64,000 nt of DNA from DASUPK01 sp963843085. GTDB taxonomy: Bacteria > Actinomycetota > Thermoleophilia > Solirubrobacterales > 70-9. The stretch covers positions 410,530 to 474,529 of the forward strand of contig CAWJJG010000001.1 of the NCBI GenBank assembly GCA_963843085.1, read 5' to 3'. Made by a program: the position numbers and the translations under genes. This document shows, piece by piece, positions 17,145-25,665 of this stretch. The notes under the pieces were generated by a model. That model was not told the DNA's origin, did no database searches, and worked only from the letters and a program-made list of their open reading frames with translations. The first letter of the stretch is position 1; each line of letters begins with the position of its first letter.

Positions 17145-18778
17145 GCGCCGCCCCCCGTCGTCGCGGGATCTCCGCCGCGGGTGAGGGCCCGGCGCAGCAC
17201 CGCGAGCCCGTCCTCGACGCCGATCGCGGCTCCGTCGAGGATCCGCGCGACCTCGCTGGAGAAGTACCAGCCGCCGGCCAGCAGCTCGCTCGCCGAGCCG
17301 TCGGCGGCGACCTCGCCGCGCGCGAGCAGTACGACCCGATCCGCGAAGGTCGCGGCGAACTCGACGTCGTGGGTGGCGATCACGACCGCCGCCCCAGCTT
17401 CCGTCAGCTCGTGCGCGAGATCGGCCAGCTCCGCCTTGCGGAAGCGGTCCATGCCGCGGGTCGGCTCGTCGAGCAGGACGGCGCCCGGCAGTCCCCCGTC
17501 CTCTGCCTCGCGGCCGGCAGTGACTATGGCTATCGCGAGCCGCTGGCGTTCCCCGCCGGAGAGATCGCGCGGATCGGCATCCAGCTTCCCCTCGAGCCCG
17601 AGATGGCTCAGCGAGGCACGCGCCAGATCGCCCTGGAACTCGTCCCGAACCCTCTCGTGGACGAAGAGGTCCCCGGGGCGTTGCGGCAGGAGCGCGACTC
17701 CGCCGGGCGCCCGAAGCCGGCCACGCTGCGGCTCCACCACCCCGGCCGCCGCTCGCAGCAGGGTGCTCTTCCCAGCCCCGTTGCTCCCCATCAGGGCGAT
17801 TCGCTCTCCCGGCGCGATGGCCAGGTCGAGCCCACGCAGTGCCTCGGTCCGCTCCTCGCCCTCGCCGAGCTCCACCCACAACCCGGCAGCCTCGAGAGCA
17901 GCCTCCCGGCGAGTGGCACGGAGCGGAGCCTCCGGCTCCGGCGCGCGCACCGAGACGCCCTGGCGCCCGAGCGCGCGGCGGGCTTCCCGCACGCTCGTCG
18001 ATGGACTCAGCCCGGCGCCATGGAGCAGCCGCGCGCCGGGGGTCGCGAGGGCCTCGTCGCGAACAAGCGCCCAGGCCAGGAAATCCGACGGCGGGCCGTC
18101 GAACGCAACACTGCCGCCGGCGAGCGCGACGACCGTGTCGGCCGCGGGCAGGCAGCGCTCCAGACGGTGCTCGCCGAGCAGGACGGCGACCCCCCACTCT
18201 TCGTTCAGCCGGCGCAACAGCGAGATCAGCTCGTCGCCCGCCACCGGGTCGAGCTGGGACGTCGGCTCGTCGAGCAGGACCAGGCTGGGGCGGGTCGCGA
18301 GTGCGGCCGCGAGCGCGACCCGCTGGAGCTCCCCACCCGAGAGCGTGTCGGTGGTCCGCCCGAGCAGCCCGTCGATCGCGAGCGCGAGCGCGACCTCCTC
18401 AACCGCCCGCGAGCGGGCCGCCGGAGAGATGCCTCGCAGCTCGAGCGGCAACTCGATCTCCGCCTGAACCGTGGTGCTGACGATCTGCGACTCGGGTTCC
18501 TGGGCGACCAGCCCAACGTGCTCCGCAAGCTCCGCCGGGCCATGCGCGCGGACGTCGAGCCCGGCGACCTCCAGCTCACCCTCGATCTCGCCTCCGTGGA
18601 AGTGCGGCACCAGGCCGCACCCGGCGCGCAACAGGGTGGACTTTCCCGATCCGGAGCGCCCGGCCAGGACAACAAACTCGCCGGGCTCGACCGTGAGGTC
18701 GATGCCGCCGATCGCAGCGGTCTCCGCATCCGGGTAGCGGTAGGTGAGTCCCGCAAAGCGCAGAGCCGGGTCAGGCAC
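17141..18778 (-). CDS. ecfA: ECF transporter energising ATPase, EcfA-EcfA' double domain
   Basis: 545-aa protein with two complete ABC ATPase domains. Domain 1 (about 5-235): Walker A GRSGSGKST, Q-loop QEPESQIVSTTV (the EcfA-type QxPExQ form), signature LSGGELQRVALAAAL and Walker B LVLLDEPTSQLD. Domain 2 (about 290-510): Walker A GSNGAGKST, signature LSGGERQRLAIA and Walker B AVLLDEPTRGMD. The fusion replaces the usual separate EcfA1 and EcfA2. It overlaps EcfT at its start and the S-component gene at its stop, giving the complete A-A'-T-S module of a dedicated (group I) ECF importer. Confidence 0.93.
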   Translation of the reverse strand: MPDPALRFAGLTYRYPDAETAAIGGIDLTVEPGEFVVLAGRSGSGKSTLLRAGCGLVPHFHGGEIEGELEVAGLDVRAHGPAELAEHVGLVAQEPESQIVSTTVQAEIELPLELRGISPAARSRAVEEVALALAIDGLLGRTTDTLSGGELQRVALAAALATRPSLVLLDEPTSQLDPVAGDELISLLRRLNEEWGVAVLLGEHRLERCLPAADTVVALAGGSVAFDGPPSDFLAWALVRDEALATPGARLLHGAGLSPSTSVREARRALGRQGVSVRAPEPEAPLRATRREAALEAAGLWVELGEGEERTEALRGLDLAIAPGERIALMGSNGAGKSTLLRAAAGVVEPQRGRLRAPGGVALLPQRPGDLFVHERVRDEFQGDLARASLSHLGLEGKLDADPRDLSGGERQRLAIAIVTAGREAEDGGLPGAVLLDEPTRGMDRFRKAELADLAHELTEAGAAVVIATHDVEFAATFADRVVLLARGEVAADGSASELLAGGWYFSSEVARILDGAAIGVEDGLAVLRRALTRGGDPATTGGGA

Positions 18779-19652
18779 GCTCGCGCCACCTCCTCAGGGC
18801 GAAGGGAACGGCGGCCAGCCCGACGACGATCGCGCTCAGCGCGACCGTCATCGCACCCAAGTCCACCCTGACGCCGGGAAAGGCCTCGAACTCGCCGACC
18901 CCGGCGATCGCCGCGGCCCCGGAGACAATCAGCATCGCCGCTCCCGCCGCGGCGACCGGCGCGCTGTCCCGCGAGCGCGAGCGGCGCGGCAGCGTGCGCC
19001 CCGGAAGGGAATGACCCCTGAGCTCGAGCGTCGCCGCCACATCGACGGCCCGATCCAGCGAGCTCTCCACAATCCTCCGCGCGAGAGCGCCCCTTCCGAC
19101 CGGAGTGGCCGCGGGGCCGCGAAGCGCCGCCGCCTCCCGCAGCCTCGCGCCGTCGGCGACCGCGAGCGGGACCATCCGGGTGACGAGCCCGGCGCTCATC
19201 GCAGAGCGGCGCGCGACCGGCCGAAGCGCGCGCAGCACCCGGTCCGGATCCACGCAGGCGGAGTAGACGCCGAAGACCAGCACCGCGACCATGACGCGAA
19301 GCCCGAGGACGATCCCCTCGACCATGGACTCGAGGGTGACGTCGGTGTTGCCGAGCACCGGCAGGTCCCAGCCGCGCACGAGGACGGTGTCGCCACGGTG
19401 GTTGACCAGGATGTTGATGGTGACCATCACGACGAAGAGCGTGAGGCCCAGCCGCAGCGACGCGAGCACCGCCCGCCGGGCGCCCGCCGCATACCCCGCG
19501 AGCACCGCCCCCACCCCAGCGGCGAGCAGGACGACCGGGTTCGGATAGACGAAGGAGATCGCGGCAAGTGATCCCAGGTACAGGATCGAGGCACCCACCG
19601 AGGCCCGGTGCAGCGGGCTGCGGCCCGGTGTATAGGCAAGCCCCGGCCTCAC
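18771..19652 (-). CDS. ecfT: ECF transporter transmembrane component EcfT
   Basis: 293-aa membrane scaffold of the ECF importer. Several hydrophobic helices flank a cytoplasmic coupling region with two Arg-Gly motifs that contact the ATPases: REAAALRG (about 170s) and ATLELRGHS (about 208-216). Family landmarks are PLHRASVGASILYLGSL at the start and VDPDRVLRALRPVARRS before the first motif. The GTG at 19650-19652 overlaps the lipoprotein stop; its own stop overlaps the EcfA start by 8 bp. It links the double ATPase to the S-component fusion. Confidence 0.9.
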   Translation of the reverse strand: MRPGLAYTPGRSPLHRASVGASILYLGSLAAISFVYPNPVVLLAAGVGAVLAGYAAGARRAVLASLRLGLTLFVVMVTINILVNHRGDTVLVRGWDLPVLGNTDVTLESMVEGIVLGLRVMVAVLVFGVYSACVDPDRVLRALRPVARRSAMSAGLVTRMVPLAVADGARLREAAALRGPAATPVGRGALARRIVESSLDRAVDVAATLELRGHSLPGRTLPRRSRSRDSAPVAAAGAAMLIVSGAAAIAGVGEFEAFPGVRVDLGAMTVALSAIVVGLAAVPFALRRWRERA

Positions 19653-20587
19653 TGTACGGGCACCCCGATCGCGCCCGCTCCGGGCTGAGTCGCCACCGCA
19701 TAGTGGTTTCGCAGGGCCGGCCCGACGAGCCGCGCCGCCGCCATCACTCCCTTGGCGTCCGTGCCGGTGACGACCCAGACCGGTGCGCCGTCACCGGTCC
19801 GCAATGCTGCAATCAGCCCGCCGCCCTTGCCGATGCTTCCGGCGGGCTGACCCTGCTGGTTTAGCAGTTCCAGCAGGGGCCTCCCCTCCCCGAGGAAGCG
19901 CGCGAAGACGCCGCTTCGATCCGGAGACTCGGCGAGGAGACCCGCGACTGGGTCGGTCCGTAGCGCGTCCCATGGACCGATCAACAGGTGAATGCCGTCG
20001 TTGTGGCTGGGGCGCAGATGCTTTGCGCCATAGCTGTCGAGCGTCATGAGCGGAGCCGGCAGCATCGTCTGCATCCGCTGTTCGACCTGGTCACAGGCCG
20101 GCTTCAGCGCGACACAATCGCCAAACGTCCTCCAGCGGCGACCCCGGAAGCCGTGCACGAACGGCTCCGGCCACGAGCCGACGACCGCCGGCACACGCAT
20201 CGCGGCGGTCCAGTCCCGGTGGTCCCACCAGATGCGATCTCCGTCCGAGAGGTCGTAGTCCGTGGAACCGACCGGGGACTCGATGCCGTTCACGTAGAAG
20301 AACCAGTCGAAGTTCCGGCCGCCGCCCGTGCTCCCCGACAACCCGTCGATCGACTGGACGAAGCCGCCGCCGTAGCGGGTGGTGATGTCCGTGTTGCGGT
20401 CGAGCACGCGCAGGACGGTGTCGGACTCATGGATCGAGTCGGTCATCTGGACGAGGACGCTGCCACCGTAGTCGCGCGTGACCGTGAGCGAGACGTCGCC
20501 CTCGTCCTTGCCGGGCCCGAGACCGCAACCGGCGGCCACCACGGCGCCGAGCGCCAGCGTGGCCGCCAGGATGCGGGCGGGCTTCAC
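19649..20587 (-). CDS. Lipoprotein with DUF4430 (transcobalamin beta-domain-like) domain
   Basis: 312-aa protein. A GTG start (20585-20587) overlaps the preceding stop and gives a lipoprotein signal ending VAAGC, with Cys21 the likely lipidated residue. Residues about 32-125 match the DUF4430 pattern: VLVQMTDSIHESDTVLRVLD, then YGGGFVQSIDGLSG, the diagnostic NFDWFFYVNGIESPVGS and DLSDGDRIWWDH. DUF4430 resembles the C-terminal beta domain of intrinsic factor and transcobalamin. The C-terminal half (about 130-312) is not recognised; it contains HLLIGPWDALR and may be a second binding domain. It lies between a secreted DUF4430-like protein and EcfT in the riboswitch-led operon, so it is probably a surface corrinoid-capture protein. 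Confidence 0.85.
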   Translation of the reverse strand: MKPARILAATLALGAVVAAGCGLGPGKDEGDVSLTVTRDYGGSVLVQMTDSIHESDTVLRVLDRNTDITTRYGGGFVQSIDGLSGSTGGGRNFDWFFYVNGIESPVGSTDYDLSDGDRIWWDHRDWTAAMRVPAVVGSWPEPFVHGFRGRRWRTFGDCVALKPACDQVEQRMQTMLPAPLMTLDSYGAKHLRPSHNDGIHLLIGPWDALRTDPVAGLLAESPDRSGVFARFLGEGRPLLELLNQQGQPAGSIGKGGGLIAALRTGDGAPVWVVTGTDAKGVMAAARLVGPALRNHYAVATQPGAGAIGVPVQ

Positions 20588-21588
20588 TTCCTGCCCTTCC
20601 CCTTCTTGTGGTGCTTGGACCCGCCCTTGCGGAGGACCTTCTCGCAGTGCTTGGTGTGGTCGGTGCGGTCCGCGATCACGACGTCCTTGCCGCTCCCGCA
20701 ATTGACTCGATCGACACCGCCCCCGAGCACACGGACCCTGTCCTTGCCGCCACGTGTACGGATCCGGTCCGGTCCCGGACCGCCCTTGAACGAGTCGTGC
20801 CGGTTCGTGCCGACGATGCGCTTGCCGGGCGCGCGCGGGCAATCCGCCAGCGCGGCCGCCACGCACACGGGCAGCTCGTTCGAGGGGATCTCGGTGGGCG
20901 CAGGCCCGGCCCCGACCGCGCGGAGCGTCGTCGATGCCGACAGCGGCACGGTGGCGACCCCACCGGTCGTGGTCGCGGTGGCCGAGCCTCCGGTGATCAC
21001 GGTGCCGTCGGCGGCCGGGTGCGTCGTCCCGTCGAAGGCGACCGCCGAGACCTGCACCTGGATGGTTCCGGGCGTCGCCCGGAACGGCCCGCTGAGCACG
21101 AGCTCGTCGCCCGTGTTCGCGTTCGTTCCGAAGTTGGCGAACACCCAGAGGGTCTGATCGCTCTCCTGAATGGGCACCAGTTCCGCGCTCATCGTCGGCG
21201 CGACGTGGTTCTCCCTGAAGAGCCAGCCCGTGAACGGCGAATCGGTCTCGTTGAAGCCATCCATCCGGCAGATCCGCTTCCCGAACGAGTCCTCGACGAC
21301 GAGCGTCGGCTGGAGGGCCGGCGAGGCTTCCGCCGCCGCGACGGCGAGGCCGAGCGCGGTCTTCCCGCCCACCGGGATGTCGCCTCCGGAGCGCACGCAG
21401 TTCCCGGAAACAGGGGTCTCGCCGCGCTGGGCGGCGACCTGATCCGGGAGCGCATAGTAGGTGCCGGGATCGAGCGTTGCGCCCGGTGCCTCCACGCGCA
21501 GGTAGTAGGTCGGCGTGGCGAGCGCCACCCCGGTCATCATCAAGGTCGCGGCGAGCGTCACCGCTCCGGCGACCAGCGAACGTCTCAT
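20584..21588 (-). CDS. Secreted protein with DUF4430-like region and RTX-type calcium-binding repeats
   Basis: 334-aa exported protein; signal peptide about residues 1-24 (VAGAVTLAATLMMTGVALA). Residues about 25-140 show a weaker DUF4430-like pattern: YYLRVEAPGATLDPGTYYAL, then GWLFRENHVAPTMSAEL and SDQTLWVFANFG. A beta-rich middle follows, then RTX-like repeats (GTNRHDSFKGGPGPDRIRTR and RVRVLGGGVDRVNCGSGKD), which should bind calcium outside the cell. The tail is lysine-rich. It is the first gene after the cobalamin riboswitch, with AAAGGGG 12 bases before the ATG, and its stop overlaps the lipoprotein GTG. The DUF4430 assignment is tentative; the operon position supports a role in corrinoid binding. 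Confidence 0.8.
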   Translation of the reverse strand: MRRSLVAGAVTLAATLMMTGVALATPTYYLRVEAPGATLDPGTYYALPDQVAAQRGETPVSGNCVRSGGDIPVGGKTALGLAVAAAEASPALQPTLVVEDSFGKRICRMDGFNETDSPFTGWLFRENHVAPTMSAELVPIQESDQTLWVFANFGTNANTGDELVLSGPFRATPGTIQVQVSAVAFDGTTHPAADGTVITGGSATATTTGGVATVPLSASTTLRAVGAGPAPTEIPSNELPVCVAAALADCPRAPGKRIVGTNRHDSFKGGPGPDRIRTRGGKDRVRVLGGGVDRVNCGSGKDVVIADRTDHTKHCEKVLRKGGSKHHKKGKGRK

Positions 21589-21619
21589 TTCTGAGCCACC
21601 CCTTTCCTCGAGGGTTGTG

Positions 21620-21776
21620 TTGGCGGGCCGGGGACAGGTCTCCTGGCTTCCGGGCTCGACTGAGGCGCCTTCCCGGGGAGTCGAGGACTCCCCAGTGGTC
21701 TAGTGCGACAGCATCGCCCGGTCACAGTGGCGGGACCGCGCCGGCTTCTCACCGGACTTCCCTTGACCACCGGCCG
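21620..21776 (-). promoter_or_regulatory. Cobalamin (B12) riboswitch
   Basis: On the minus strand the segment carries the hallmarks of the adenosylcobalamin aptamer (RF00174 type). From 5' to 3': GGGAAGTCCGGTGAGAAGCC, then GCGGTCCCGCCACTGTGA, and near the 3' end the B12 box AAGCCAGGAGACCTGTC (21633-21649). GGCCGG at 21770-21775 can pair with CCGGCC at 21626-21631 to close P1. The aptamer ends about 32 bases before the ATG at 21588 with no T-run, suggesting control of translation rather than termination. It should repress the whole downstream operon (21588 to about 14774 or further) when B12 is plentiful. Confidence 0.95.
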
Positions 21777-21811
21777 TTATGAACGCCGCGCATCCTACAT
21801 CGGCGGGCGCC

Positions 21812-21844
21812 AAAAAAAGAGGGGCGGCCCGAAGGCCGCCCCTC
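21812..21844 (-). terminator. Rho-independent terminator
   Basis: Minus-strand hairpin with an 11-bp perfect stem (GAGGGGCGGCC / GGCCGCCCCTC), a UUCG tetraloop and seven T residues at 21812-21818. It ends transcription of the secreted-protein gene at 21869-22612 and separates it from the B12 riboswitch. Confidence 0.95.
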
Positions 21845-21868
21845 TCGCAACTCGAAGGGAAGGAGGTC

Positions 21869-22612
21869 CTACTTCTTCTTCTTGGACTTCTTCGCCTTGC
21901 ACTTCTGCGTGGACACAGCGGTCTGCGAGCTGTTGTCCCAGAAGGTGGTCGTCTCGCTGCTGACCATCTTGTGCTTCTTGCTCTTGCAACGGGCCATGAC
22001 GTAGAACTTCTTCTTCTTGCCCTTTCCAGCGGTCTTGACCTTGGTCTGCGTCGTGTCGAACAGCGTCAGGTCGGTGCCCGGCGTGTTCGGGAGACCCGTC
22101 ACGTCGAGGGTGTTCGGGCCTGATGCGTACTGGCCGTTCAGGACCAGGGTCAGCGAGTTGGCGATGCGGGTCCAGACGAACAGAGTCGTCGGACCGCCGC
22201 TGACGAGCAGAACCGGGTTCGGCTGGGTGAAGAACCCGGTCTTGTTGTTGACCTCGTTGGTGCCCGTACCCACGATGCTTCCGCCACAGGCGGACTGAAC
22301 CGCGGTCGTGGTGGTGGCTGCATTGAGGGTCGCCTGCGGGCAGGCGGGCAGATTGCCGTTGACGAACTTGAGCTGATGATCCAGGTGGAAGATCGTCTCC
22401 TTCGCCGCCGGTGACCCGTTGAAATCGCTGTAGGTCGTAGCGATGATGTTGTGCAGCGTGACACCTGTCCACGTCTTCTTCTGAAGCTTCGAAGGCGCGA
22501 TCGTTGCATTCAGGGTCTGGCCTGTCGGAGCACCCGCATAGGCGGTGCCCGAGACGGCGAGCGCCCCGGCCACGGCCAGCGTGGCTCCGATCAGATACTT
22601 GCGCTTGCGCAT
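21869..22612 (-). CDS. Secreted lysine-tailed protein of unknown function
   Basis: 247-aa exported protein. Signal peptide with basic MRKRKYLIG, a hydrophobic core and cleavage near AYA-GAP. The mature part is a Thr/Asn-rich beta-type domain with LNATIAPSKLQKKTWTGVTL, two likely disulfide cysteine pairs and the phrase YVMARCKSKKHKMVSSETTT. It ends in a lysine-rich KCKAKKSKKKK tail. Excellent ribosome site AAAGGAG four bases before the ATG and a strong terminator after it, so it is a monocistronic, probably well-expressed gene. The family is not known to me; lysine-rich tails recur in other secreted proteins of this window. Confidence 0.8.
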   Translation of the reverse strand: MRKRKYLIGATLAVAGALAVSGTAYAGAPTGQTLNATIAPSKLQKKTWTGVTLHNIIATTYSDFNGSPAAKETIFHLDHQLKFVNGNLPACPQATLNAATTTTAVQSACGGSIVGTGTNEVNNKTGFFTQPNPVLLVSGGPTTLFVWTRIANSLTLVLNGQYASGPNTLDVTGLPNTPGTDLTLFDTTQTKVKTAGKGKKKKFYVMARCKSKKHKMVSSETTTFWDNSSQTAVSTQKCKAKKSKKKK

Positions 22613-22777
22613 ACCACTCCTTTTCCGTTGGGCAAATTCCCTGGCAGCGGTGCGGATTGCGGCGCCACCAGCCCTTGGATTTGCCTTCTCTGGCTGAACC
22701 TAACACAGCAAATTGGGCCTAGTTGTGCGGATCTTTCGCTCTGCAACCGAGTTACCCAACTACTGAGTAGGTCCCTC

Positions 22778-24337
22778 TCAGGGGTTGGCGTAGACGTGCG
22801 TGTAGTCGCTCATCTCGGCGATCTGGCCGATCGAGGGCTGCTGCGCCTGCTTCGTGCAGGCCGGTGCGGGCAGCGCCGAGGTGCTCGTCTGGCCGCCGAA
22901 CGGGAACTGCTTGATCGTGTCGAGGAGCTCCTGGGGGGTGTCGAAGGTCGCCCGGTTGGAGAAGAACGGGTTGCCGGTGTAACTGGCGTCGGGCCCGAGG
23001 GTGGCGATGAGGCCGGGCGGGCTCGCGCACGGCCGGGTGTCGAAGGTGTCGAGCCCATTCGCGACCTTGAGAGCACTGTTGGGCGCGATGTATGGGTTGG
23101 TCCGCGAGTAGGCGAGGCGATGGGACGTGAAGTTCGCGAACGACTCCGGATAGCTGGGAGCGGAGCTCCGAATGTAGTGCCCCGCCCCACCCGACTCGGT
23201 GGTGCCGACTGCGTTGGTGGCGACGGCGAAGTTCGCGATCAGGCCCGTGATGTCGTTCTGGTAGCGCCCGAGCCCCGAGATGATCGGAGTGAGCTGCTGG
23301 GTGAACGGGTGCAGCTCGGTGAGCAGGGGCGGGAGATCGCTGTTGAGCAGCGTCTGCAGGGCCGGCAGTCCGGTCAGGCCCCGCTTCTGCGTCTTGCGCA
23401 GGCCCACGAAGAAGCCCTTGAAGTCCGGCGTCACCTTGGCGATCGGCTTGAGGTCGGCGCTGAGCGCCCTCGCCGACGGATGGAGCTGCGTTACGACCGG
23501 GTTGGCGAGGCGCGAGAAGCTGGCGAGCCTGTTGAGGGTCAGCTTGGACTCGTCGAGGAACGTCGGCAGGGCCCGGAAGGTGGCCTCGAGGTCCTGGTTG
23601 CGAACTGCCGTGGTGCGGAACACGGTCCCCGAGTTTCGGATCAGGCCCTGGAGCTGGCCCTGCCGCTCGCTGAGCGCCCCGAAGACCTCACCGGTGTTGC
23701 GCACCAGTTGCTGGACCGCGCCCTGCTGTGTGTCCAGCACGCGCAGCAGCTTGTTCGCGTCCTCGGCGAACGGCGCGAGATTGGCGATCGCGGCGGAGAG
23801 GTCGGCGCCACGCCCGTAGCTCGCGATGGCCAGCTGTTGCATCCACGTCTGGAACGCGGCCCGCGTCTTGGCATCGAATGTCCTGAAGATCTCGTCCAGC
23901 TGCACCGACGGCTCCACCTGCGCCTTGGGCAGGGTTCCGCCCTCCGGGAGCTTCGGCCCGGTTCTGTCTCCCTGGGTGAGCTCGACGTATGTCTCTCCGA
24001 GCAGCGTCTTCTGCCGGAGCATCGCCCGCGTGTTGACGGGAATCGGCGCATACGGTGTGTCGATCTCGATGGTGGCGACGGCGAGGTCCTTGTTCGGGCC
24101 CGAGTTCTCCAGGCTGATCGACTTGACCTTGCCCACCGAGACGTTGTGGATCCGCACGTCCGATTCCTGCGCCAGCTGAGTCGCCTCGTTGAAGGGAACC
24201 TTGACCCTGTAGCCCTCAGGCTTCAGCGGAACCGGGCCACCGAAGGTCGCCCACAGGAAGAGGAGCAGACCGAAGCACGAGAAAGCGAATGCGACCGCCA
24301 CGGCGATCTGACCGACGGTGGGTGCTCGCTGGCCCAT
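22778..24337 (-). CDS. MCE-family protein, sixth of six
   Basis: Mammalian-cell-entry (MlaD-type) lipid-transfer protein, about 519 aa. N-terminal membrane anchor (VAVAFAFSCFGLLLFLWATFGG), then the MCE domain from about 38 to 120 (YRVKVPFNEATQLAQESDVR, NVSVGKVKSI, LGETYVELTQG), then a long helical region that in mycobacterial Mce proteins forms the periplasm-spanning tube. No lipobox. The ATG at 24335-24337 overlaps the upstream stop (TGATG); a GTG at 24346 is an alternative. Last gene of the mce run. Confidence 0.92.
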   Translation of the reverse strand: MGQRAPTVGQIAVAVAFAFSCFGLLLFLWATFGGPVPLKPEGYRVKVPFNEATQLAQESDVRIHNVSVGKVKSISLENSGPNKDLAVATIEIDTPYAPIPVNTRAMLRQKTLLGETYVELTQGDRTGPKLPEGGTLPKAQVEPSVQLDEIFRTFDAKTRAAFQTWMQQLAIASYGRGADLSAAIANLAPFAEDANKLLRVLDTQQGAVQQLVRNTGEVFGALSERQGQLQGLIRNSGTVFRTTAVRNQDLEATFRALPTFLDESKLTLNRLASFSRLANPVVTQLHPSARALSADLKPIAKVTPDFKGFFVGLRKTQKRGLTGLPALQTLLNSDLPPLLTELHPFTQQLTPIISGLGRYQNDITGLIANFAVATNAVGTTESGGAGHYIRSSAPSYPESFANFTSHRLAYSRTNPYIAPNSALKVANGLDTFDTRPCASPPGLIATLGPDASYTGNPFFSNRATFDTPQELLDTIKQFPFGGQTSTSALPAPACTKQAQQPSIGQIAEMSDYTHVYANP

Positions 24338-25665
24338 CAGCCGCACCCCGGAATGCTGGTTGCCCTGGGCTGCCCGGTGAGCTGGTAGAGCATGCGCAGA
24401 TACGGCTCGGACCGCAGCACGCTGTCCGCCGTCCGGGCGGTTCCGCAGCTCTCCAGGACGATGCCGCGGCGGATCGGCCCGTAGGCGTCCTGGAGGAGGT
24501 AGGTGGCGTTCAGGTCGTGGTTCAGCCAGGGGACGTAGAAGAGGAAGCCCTCCTGATCACCCGGCGGGTTGTAGGCGAGCGCGTTCAGCCCGGAGTTCAG
24601 GTCCGTGAACCCGGTGCGCAGGCCCGGGGAGGCCTTGCCGAGGCCCTGCGAGATCTGCGCCAGGTGCGTGACCGGGCTGGCGACCTGCTGTGTGAAGGGC
24701 CGGATCTGGTTCTCGATCGGCCCGGCTGTCTGCTGGAAGAACGGTCGCAGCGCCCGCAGCGCCGGGGCGGTCGCCTTCGCGCCCGGGATGGACTTCTTGA
24801 GCGCGGGGCCGGCCTGGAGAGCGAGACTGTTCGCGCTGGTGAGCGCCCCCTTGGCCTCCTTCAGCGTCGATGGGAGCTCGTGGATCGAGCTGCGGATCGA
24901 CGCCTGCTCCTTGGCGAACGAGGCGAGCACGGCGTTGGAGGAATCGACGAAGTTGACGAGGTCCTGGTCGCGGTTGCCGAGCTCGGTCGAGAGGAGCTGG
25001 AAGTTGTGGATCGAGCTGGCGATGTTCACGCGCCGTGTCGCGAGGGCGCCGGAGATGCGGCCGATGTCGCGGGCGAACGGATCGAGGCGGCGCAGCGCGT
25101 TGGAGAGCTTCACGTCACGGCCCTGCGCCGGGTCGAGCGCCTCCGCCCCATTCGCGAGCAGGAGCTTCAGGAATTGCTGCGTGTCCGCGTCGAGCGAAGC
25201 CAGGACCTCGTCCGGGTTCACCTGGGGCTGGGTGGATGAGAGCGGGATCGTCGAGCCCTCCTTCACATTGGCCGCCGACTGGGTGCCGGGGTCGACCTCG
25301 ACCACCATGTCGTTCAGGCCCGTCTTCGGCCGCAGGAGAAGGGACGAGTTGGTGTGGATGAGGGGCGCGTACTTGTTGTCGATCTCCATTCCGACCACGG
25401 CGTGGCCGTCCTGGAGCGTCACGCTGCTGACCTCGCCGACCTTGATGCCGGCGATGTCCACCGACTGGCCCTGGCCCGGGGTGACGGCCTGGGCGGTCGA
25501 GAAGTCGGCCTTGAGCGCGAAGCGATCCGTGCCGATCAGGGGCACCCAGCTCGGCAGGACGGCCCGCTGGTTCACCAGGATCACCGTCACCGCGAACAGG
25601 CCGGCCAGGATGAGCCCGGTGATGGCCAGCACGTCGCGCAGGTGGGTTCTCAGGGCGTGTCTCAT
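24337..25665 (-). CDS. MCE-family protein, fifth of six
   Basis: 442-aa Mce protein. N-terminal helix (VLAITGLILAGLFAVTVILV), MCE domain about 45-125 with LKADFSTAQAVTPGQGQSVD, IAGIKVGEVSSVTL and TGLNDMVVEVDPG, followed by a long amphipathic helical region. The C-terminal part has FYVPWLNHDLNATYLLQDAY, typical of one of the actinobacterial Mce subtypes. The ATG overlaps the preceding stop (ATGA). Acts with the five neighbours as one subunit of a hetero-hexameric lipid or sterol transport channel, by family knowledge. Confidence 0.92.
   Translation of the reverse strand: MRHALRTHLRDVLAITGLILAGLFAVTVILVNQRAVLPSWVPLIGTDRFALKADFSTAQAVTPGQGQSVDIAGIKVGEVSSVTLQDGHAVVGMEIDNKYAPLIHTNSSLLLRPKTGLNDMVVEVDPGTQSAANVKEGSTIPLSSTQPQVNPDEVLASLDADTQQFLKLLLANGAEALDPAQGRDVKLSNALRRLDPFARDIGRISGALATRRVNIASSIHNFQLLSTELGNRDQDLVNFVDSSNAVLASFAKEQASIRSSIHELPSTLKEAKGALTSANSLALQAGPALKKSIPGAKATAPALRALRPFFQQTAGPIENQIRPFTQQVASPVTHLAQISQGLGKASPGLRTGFTDLNSGLNALAYNPPGDQEGFLFYVPWLNHDLNATYLLQDAYGPIRRGIVLESCGTARTADSVLRSEPYLRMLYQLTGQPRATSIPGCG

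Noticed and set aside
15294..18197. Longer S-component protein of 967 codons
   Set aside because: The upstream extension runs out of frame through EcfA; the GTG at 17144 overlapping the EcfA stop is the natural start.
16146..18871. Two very long plus-strand frames opposite the ECF genes
   Set aside because: Shadow frames of EcfA and the S-component fusion; low-complexity Arg/Ser/Pro composition.
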